Shown: one piece after another, positions 58,331 through 64,000 of the stretch
Position numbering within the stretch: the first letter of the stretch is position 1
Layout: every line of letters begins with the position of its first letter
Source: Syngnathus acus
Lineage: Eukaryota; Chordata; Actinopteri; Syngnathiformes; Syngnathidae
Direction of reading: 5' to 3'
Assembly (NCBI RefSeq): GCF_901709675.1
Contig: NC_051096.1
Span: 6,041,001-6,105,000, forward strand
DNA length: 64,000 nucleotides
Notes under the pieces: model-generated
Told to the model about the DNA's origin: nothing
Databases searched by the model: none
Seen by the model: only the letters and a program-made list of their open reading frames with translations
Translations under genes and position numbers: made by a program

Positions 58331-58614
58331 TGCACACTGGATGTAAAATCTACACATCCCTGTTCAAATCTCAAGATAAATAATTTCAATACTGTTTTCC
58401 CTTTTTCTTCGGTCAAAATCAATTATTTTGTCTTTAATCTTTTAGAAAGAGGGGATTAAAATACACAACTGAGATGTTTGCATAACTATGCTCACCCTCT
58501 TCTAACTGGGGACGTGACTGTGATGCCACCATTTCAAGTGATTCTGATTCATCACAAATAAAGTTCAGATGTTCCAGTAGGCTTTCCCTGACATTCTCTC
58601 CTTCTTTCTAGGTG
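58331..58614 (+). mobile_element. Tc1-like transposon left end
   Basis: Starts CACTGGATGTAAAATCTACA and contains ordered blocks typical of the untranslated left part of a teleost Tc1-like element: CATCCCTGTTCAAAT, AACTGGGGACGTG, AAATAAAGTTCAG and TAGGCTTTCCCTGACATT. The transposase start expected next is missing. Confidence 0.55.
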
Positions 58615-58699
58615 ATTCCTAACGGTTGTGTGCTAACACCGATTCCTATTTGGAACTGCTCAAAATTCCTTCCACCTTGACTAAGTCCTCAATTCTAGA

Positions 58700-58775
58700 T
58701 GAAGAACAGCCACCACCAGCTTGCTTCACTGAAGGTATGTTGTCCATTTGGTGATGAAAAGCGCTGTGAAGTTTT
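58700..58775 (-). mobile_element. Tc1-like transposase fragment
   Basis: On the - strand this reads FHHQMDNIPSVKQAGGG, resembling the Tc1 transposase segment HHPKNTIPTVKHGGG. It lies in the wrong order relative to the fragment at 57811, so at least two separate or rearranged copies are present. Confidence 0.55.
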
Positions 58776-59206
58776 GAATAGATTTATCATGGTCTTATTT
58801 TTTGAGCTCACATAAATCTGGCATTTCAACAAGGGTCTTTAGTACCCCTTTTGTGCTCACATAGAACGTCCCCCTTTAGTCTTTGACCAGCATCCCGTAC
58901 CCTTTGGTGTAGTAGGGAAAAATCAAACGGATTTTGTTGCATCACGTCTTCTCGAACAAATTACATTGTCATCACAGTTATTCCCGTCTCCTCGCCACCA
59001 GTGTGACTCGTCATAAGTCTCACAAGCATCGGCATTGTCACAAAGCAGCTGCGATAAAGTGATAGAAGTGACTCCTCCTCCTTCCCAGTCGCCCTTTGAA
59101 CCCCTCGTCCACATTTTGGCCCGAGGGCTAAACAAACTAGCCTCAGAGATTCAGTCGCAACCATGTGGCAGTTGTTGTTCGACTATTGCCGTGCTGTTTG
59201 CAAGAC
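58776..59206. other. presumed calcr 3' UTR region
   Basis: Lies directly after the calcr stop on the - strand. No canonical AATAAA is seen on the - strand here; an ATTAAA variant exists further on at 58433-58438, inside the Tc1-like fragment. The 3' end therefore cannot be fixed from sequence alone. Confidence 0.4.
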
Positions 59207-59425
59207 TCAGGGAATCTCGCCCACTTTCAGCGCCACCAGTTCCGAGTCGTCCGTGTGGCGCCCGTTCAAGTGTTCGCTGTTGCCGTCTTGATGGTACATA
59301 AAGGGAGGAACCTCTGTAATGGAGGTTGCCGTGTACGACGTGGAGCGCATGGAACAGTGGTCCTTTCGTCTTTGACCCCACTCGGTCTTGTACTGCATCC
59401 ACTGTCTCTTCAGAGCGGCCTGCAC
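59207..59425 (-). CDS. calcr: calcr last exon: C-terminal tail
   Basis: 219 nt including TGA at 59207-59209. Begins [20 protein letters not shown] (helix 8 and proximal tail), then [26 protein letters not shown] and KVGEIP. The acceptor is GTGTGCAG on the - strand. The SEHLNG stretch is shared with CALCRL rather than with mammalian CALCR. Confidence 0.92.
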   Translation of the reverse strand: MQAALKRQWMQYKTEWGQRRKDHCSMRSTSYTATSITEVPPFMYHQDGNSEHLNGRHTDDSELVALKVGEIP

Positions 59426-62400
59426 CTGCACACAAGCACAAGGATTATAACAAGATAAAACAGAACTGAAGTTTATGAATTCATTGATTAAAATAATCAC
59501 GAGTGAGAAATCAGCCATCCCCCAATTAGCGAAAGCGTTCATTATCTTGTACTGCATGTAAGACCCGACTAATGCTGTCATTTCTGACACACTCATGCAA
59601 GAATGGTTTCATTATAAAAATGCCAAAACTAATTGTCATCGTGAGCCAAGAGAGCGACGAGGACGTCCACGTCCATGCGCTTGGCATCACAAAGACAGTT
59701 TGTTTCAATGACCTCGCATTACAAAGGCGCCATTGTGGACGTAATGCTGGTTGTGCAGTTTGGCCTTGAAATAAAATAACTCAATGAAAAGGCCGAATGG
59801 AACACGGCCCCCGTCAATCCTGATGAAGGGATCACAATTAGTCAGTTAAAAGAAACAAACAATTTTGATTCTCTGGCGACGGTCTAAGATGAACCCTCCC
59901 TTAGGGTCACCCTTCTAGACACGTCTCTCAAACGTTGTTCGTATGAACTGATTGGAGTATTGGAAAACATATTTTGTAATGAGCATGGATGAGAACCTGA
60001 CCTAATTTTAGACAAGAGCACAACCACTCTGCGTTTAATTGCACATGCTGAGTGCTCAAATCTCTACCCAGCATCGTTCTCTACATAGAACATTTACTAC
60101 CTTGTGTTTTTTTCCCCCTTATAACTTGTCCATTTCACTTTCAAACACTATATTGTGAGGCTTAGCACATTTCGTTTTCACATTGAAACCTTGGGCTTGA
60201 CAAAAGCGATTGTACAATGAGACACTGCGGAGCATAAAGGTCTGAACATTAAAGCTAACTTTAACAATTTATGAACTAAATAACAGCTTGGCTACTGAAA
60301 TTCACTTGGCAAATAAAAGATTAGGCCCATCCCTCATTTGTCAACAACTTTGCATAACATTGTTTCATTTTTTTTTTATCATCGCTTGAGCAACACTTGT
60401 TTATATCTGAGTTTCATTTAATAGTTACCAGCGTTGCACATTGAAGCGAATATCTAAAAAGATCTCAACTTTATAAAACGTGTCAAGCAAGTAACCACAC
60501 ACATGCTGACTGAAAGTTATCACCTCTATAAACTAGTTTATAACCCCATTTGTGGTTAGGACCGATATGCTTAAGATAACTGGAATTTCCCCGCATTGAT
60601 ACCGACGTGGTGTAGCTGAAAAAAGAGGCAGTTCATTTGTCCTGTTGCTTAATTTGCTCACTACAAAATTAATAATACTGGTCTGTTTATCACCTCCCTC
60701 CACGAGATTATCAAGAAAAGAATTCTAAAAAAAATAGACATTGCTAATATAATATTTTGGTGCACAAGAGTAGTACTAATGGAAGTCTCGCTTTGCTATA
60801 TGAATATGAATAAATGTCACTTACTTCTCCATTAAAGAAGCAGAATATGATTGCCACCAGTAAACCCTGCAAAACAATTACAAGTGCGACATTATTTACA
60901 CCACAGCTCACAAAAATATGTAGGTGCTTTCTAATTCAATTCACATCTCGACATTTTCATCGTCAGCTTTCGCCACCGCCACCTCAACTGTGCTTAATGA
61001 ACAGGAATACCCCAAAACAATTGAATTAACTGCACTTCCCATAAAAGGTCTCATGCTGTACAAATATAGTTCACTTTTGAAATAGTAAAGATTATGTATC
61101 ATGGGCAAGTGCTTTCCAAATATCTATCAACCGTAAATACATTTACACTCAATTTTCAGGCAACCCAAAAGTACATTATCAGCAAGATCAAAATTTCAAC
61201 ACGCTCGGTCGTGAGGAAAATCGATTTCCCGTTGAAGTAAATGTAAAGCGCGTGACGAGTTAATTGACTCCCTCCCTTTTTGTTCCACGACATTGAGTCC
61301 AAAACTGGTTCTTTCCAGATTAATTCACACAACCGCTTAGCGATTGCTCTGCCAACTAATCCTCATTTAGAGTCAGGAACTTTATTGCTGTCTACATACC
61401 TGATAGTGCATGAGTATGTGCATGATGTACTCAAAGACCTCCCCCGCCAGCATGTTCTCCGGCCTCCAGGGAACGATGACAAATTGTATTCCCAGAAGGG
61501 GCACTAGGATGAGCGTGGCTCTCACAGCCTTCATGTACATATTGGACTCGGCTCGGTGTGTGTCTCTCAGCTTGGTGACCAGCACTCTGATGATATTGAG
61601 CAAGAAGAAGAGATTCACCTGCAGAAGAAGGGAACACCCGCAAAGGATTTATGGAGACTCACAAAATGCAAATGAATTGTCTCATCATAAGCCAGCGTGC
61701 ATTTGTTTGACAGTGTACTGTGACACTGGGCTATAAATAGAACCGAGTAGACTTACAAGGAGAGCTGCCATGATAGGACCATGCACTGCATAAAGCAGAT
61801 GAGTTTCCACACTCATCCAACAGCTACAAAAGAAACAACCACTTTAGTCAGTGTGGTCTGATGTGCAAAGCAAAATGCTCACACACAAACAAGTCTGTAT
61901 GTTGACAGGTTTGGCGGCATACTCACTTGTCATCAAAAAATGTCGTCCTTGCTACAGCATGGATGGAGGCAGGCACGAGAGGAAAACCTTGGAGATGGGA
62001 AAAAATGACAGCCACTTGAGGGCTCAAGGAAAATGCTTCTCGTTTTCATCAAGGCTACAGTGAGCGGTAAGTACTTTGCATGCGTCAACTCTATATGGGG
62101 TCGAGGAATTCTGTTCGGCATCCTATAGAAATATAGAAATAACCCTGCCCAGCACACACTTCAAGTCGAGAACAGGCCCATTGTTTAGATTAGCAGCATT
62201 TAAAAATCAAATCAAAATAAGAAGTTGCAGACTCACCCCAGCCGAGGAGGTAGTACCAATGCAAATGCTGCTCCTCTGCAAACACAGCCACCACAATGAG
62301 TGTGTGCAGGTAGATTCCTTCACACAGCATCCAGAAATAGTTGCATCCCAGCATGTACATGTGGAAGAAGTGCAACACCTTGCAGCCTACCTGCAAAGAT

Positions 62401-63473
62401 GGCCCACACAGGGACGTATAATGCATTTTGCGCAATAGCAATGATCTCGCATTCCAACAGGGGTGTGTAGACTTTTCCTATCTACTCTATTTCAAGTGAA
62501 AGACAATTACACACCGTGCTTCACAATTTGACACAATTGTCCTCCATTTGTGTAGACTCCAAAGAGAATACAGATATTCCCTGCCGAACCTTTTTTGAAT
62601 TGCAGATGAGCAAGATTTGTCTGCCGCCACACACAAAGTTCTGCTTTGCAAATCAAGCTGCCGCGGATCCTGTCGATCTATTCTCCTCGTGTCTTTGGAA
62701 TCCTGACCGCTTGAAAATTGTGAAGGATCCCTCGCAGCAAAACGTGTGCTGCTACAAATCATTAGATCAAAGTCACGAGGCGGCAAAACAGGCGTAACTA
62801 ATTGCAATCTTTCTTTTGCAAATGCAAATAGGCTTGTTTTTAAGATTGAGATTGAGCAAGATGACTTTGTGAGCCGACGAACATCTTTTACTCGTTCCAA
62901 AAAGGATTAGTTCTTAAAAGGTTTATTTATGTCCTGTCCTGGTAGTGAGGCATTCCTACAAGACAGATTTATTTCCAAGTACTGAGGCCACTTTGGAGAT
63001 TTGAATAACTCATAAAGTATCCACGGATTTTCCGAACAACAACAATCAAAGACATAGTCCAATGACAGATAAACTGTCCTATTTTGCAGGCAGGAAATAA
63101 TTGCCCCAAATTCCAAATATAGACGACTAATAATTTACAGTGGATGTAAAAAGTACACACCAAACGGATGGATGGTTTTATAGCTTCATTTTTTTGAGCA
63201 TGAATAATGAATACGTTACACCTAATTTCCCACAGTGGAAATAATCTCCCTTATCGACGGTGGCATTCGTTGATTGAACAGTACTGTGGAAACGTGCCAG
63301 CACAAACATTTCAGCGTGACTAGATTTAATATACGGGGAAACTCACAGGGTTTCTGGCCACAACTTGAGGATTGTTGACCACAGCCACTAGGTAGATGAT
63401 GGTCAGAGCAGAGTTCAGCACATAGGAGCAGAAAAGGTTCTTGTGTAACGTGATCCTTTGGCAGCTCAGACTC
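59207..63473 (-). CDS. calcr: calcitonin receptor family class B GPCR, 3' seven exons (partial)
   Basis: Secretin-type (class B1) receptor. In vertebrates CALCR binds calcitonin, pairs with RAMPs to bind amylin, and couples mainly to Gs at the plasma membrane. The window holds 295 aa from just before TM2 to the stop: ICL1/TM2 ([12 protein letters not shown]), TM3 ([20 protein letters not shown]), TM4 with the GWGFP motif, TM5, TM6 ([10 protein letters not shown]), TM7 ([14 protein letters not shown]) and the C-tail. The signal peptide, hormone-binding domain and TM1 lie past the right edge. Exon sizes 127, 154, 61, 67, 219, 42 and 219 nt join in frame. The position next to vps50 argues for calcr, although the tail (SEHLNG) resembles CALCRL. 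The name calcr is therefore an inference from synteny. Confidence 0.85.
59426..60824 (-). other. calcr intron before last exon
   Basis: A 1.4-kb intron with no recognised feature. Confidence 0.75.
60825..60866 (-). CDS. calcr: calcr TM7 exon (42 nt)
   Basis: Encodes [14 protein letters not shown] in phase 0, the TM7 core and the N-G-E motif before helix 8. The 42-nt size equals the human TM7 exon (GFFVATIYCFCNNE), which supports the call despite the short length. Acceptor TTGCAG and donor GTAAG on the - strand. Confidence 0.9.
61400..61618 (-). CDS. calcr: calcr TM5-TM6 exon
   Basis: 219 nt in phase 0. Encodes [20 protein letters not shown] (TM5 and ICL3), [20 protein letters not shown] (TM6) and [11 protein letters not shown]. 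Acceptor CTGCAG, donor GTATGT. The class B TM6 P-x-x-G is present (PLLG). Confidence 0.95.
61757..61823 (-). CDS. calcr: calcr ECL2/TM5 exon
   Basis: 67 nt encoding (N)[19 protein letters not shown] then ALL. It carries the conserved ECL2 cysteine-tryptophan pair that bonds to TM3. Donor GTAAGT. Confidence 0.94.
61927..61987 (-). CDS. calcr: calcr TM4 exon
   Basis: 61 nt encoding (G)[19 protein letters not shown] and part of N. Together with the preceding exon it forms GWGFP, the class B TM4 signature. Donor GTGAGT. Confidence 0.92.
62237..62390 (-). CDS. calcr: calcr TM3 exon
   Basis: 154 nt. Encodes [20 protein letters not shown] then [20 protein letters not shown] and WYYLLGW; ends in phase 1. 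It contains the TM3 glutamate of the class B activation network. Confidence 0.95.
62391..63346 (-). other. calcr intron between TM2 and TM3 exons
   Basis: A 956-bp intron. A Tc1-like end-like string (TACAGTGGATGTAAAAAG) begins near 63137. Nothing else was recognised. Confidence 0.65.
63137..63165 (+). mobile_element. Tc1-like terminal fragment
   Basis: TACAGTGGATGTAAAAAGTA followed by CACACC matches the opening of the elements seen at 58331 and 13466. Only the end is recognisable. Confidence 0.4.
63347..63473 (-). CDS. calcr: calcr ICL1/TM2 exon
   Basis: 127 nt encoding (R)[19 protein letters not shown] then [19 protein letters not shown] and ARNP. Acceptor GCGCAG on the - strand, starting one base into the arginine codon. 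This is the most 5' calcr exon in the window. Confidence 0.94.
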
Positions 63474-64000
63474 CTGCGCGATGAGATGATTAGGATTAAT
63501 ATGTCAGCGTGGTGATATCGGAAGACTGCATCATGCAGTTGCAGCAAATATTGACGCTGATAGAATCTTATCTGAACCTAGAGGAGTGTGTCAACGGTGA
63601 GGAGTGTCATTTTAGCTAAACTGTCAAAGAATATGCGCTCTGTGGACACACATTTGATTTGAGGAATCATTATTAGGAGTATCATCATTTATATCCAAAA
63701 ATATTCAAATCAAATAACCTGAACCTATGTAGTGTATTCTGTGCCTCATACAAGCCTCGATGTATCTTGTTGGTGTTGAAGTAACTACTGCATACACCTT
63801 ATATATTTTTTAGGACTTTTGGAAACGTGAAAAGAAGGCTAATATCTATGTAAGAACCCCGACCTTAATGATGAGCGTGTTATTTCGTGAACGGAATGCA
63901 GTGTCAACATTCCCACGTAAGCCTCACATCTGGATCCTCTAACATAACATCAAGCCTCCCAATACTTAAAAGGATTCTGCTCGAAAGAAAGCTGAAGTTC
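63474..64000 (-). other. calcr intron upstream of TM2 exon
   Basis: Intronic sequence to the right edge of the window. The TM1 exon is not present here, and no miRNA hairpin was recognised. Confidence 0.7.

Noticed and set aside
59207-63473. Naming the receptor calcrl
   Set aside because: Residues in the tail favour CALCRL, but the position beside vps50 matches CALCR. I kept calcr and recorded the conflict.
1-64000. CRISPR arrays, phage or bacterial defence systems
   Set aside because: The window is plainly vertebrate nuclear DNA with spliced genes. No direct-repeat/spacer array or operon is present.

Overview
This window is vertebrate, almost certainly teleost fish, nuclear DNA. The coding sequence is split into short exons bounded by GT-AG introns, introns and spacers are AT-rich with many microsatellites and decayed Tc1/mariner DNA elements, and the three genes are vertebrate genes that neighbour each other on human chromosome 7q21. 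There are no bacterial operons, CRISPR arrays or rRNA/tRNA genes.

Layout: 1-6.1 kb is gene-poor upstream sequence. hepacam2 (HEPACAM family member 2, immunoglobulin-superfamily adhesion protein) lies on the + strand in nine coding exons, 6244-10548, with a poly(A) signal at 11118. vps50 (syndetin/CCDC132, EARP endosomal recycling tether) lies on the + strand in 28 coding exons, 12472-51216. About 8 kb of intergenic DNA follows (51.2-59.2 kb), with a TA-flanked MITE and several Tc1-like relics. The 3' half of a calcitonin-receptor-family class B GPCR (calcr by synteny) lies on the - strand, seven exons from 63473 down to the stop at 59207; its 5' exons lie beyond the right edge.

Exon boundaries were set by reading the splice sites and checking that phases join and that the protein matches the remembered family sequence. 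hepacam2 joins to 458 aa and the calcr part to 295 aa without a break. vps50 would join to about 967 aa, close to the human 964, except that exon 10 is one base short for its reading frame, giving a frameshift and early stop. This is either a one-base assembly/sequencing error or a real loss-of-function allele, and it is the most important thing to check.

The three genes are not a pathway; they form a conserved synteny block. hepacam2 is a surface/Golgi-spindle adhesion protein, vps50 acts in endosome recycling, and calcr is a Gs-coupled peptide hormone receptor. vps50 and calcr are tail-to-tail as in human, while hepacam2 appears inverted relative to human. Other points are a perfect CLEAR-type palindrome just upstream of vps50, a CALCRL-like C-terminal tail on the calcr gene, and an ITSM-like tyrosine motif at the hepacam2 C-terminus. 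I found no convincing undescribed biological system.
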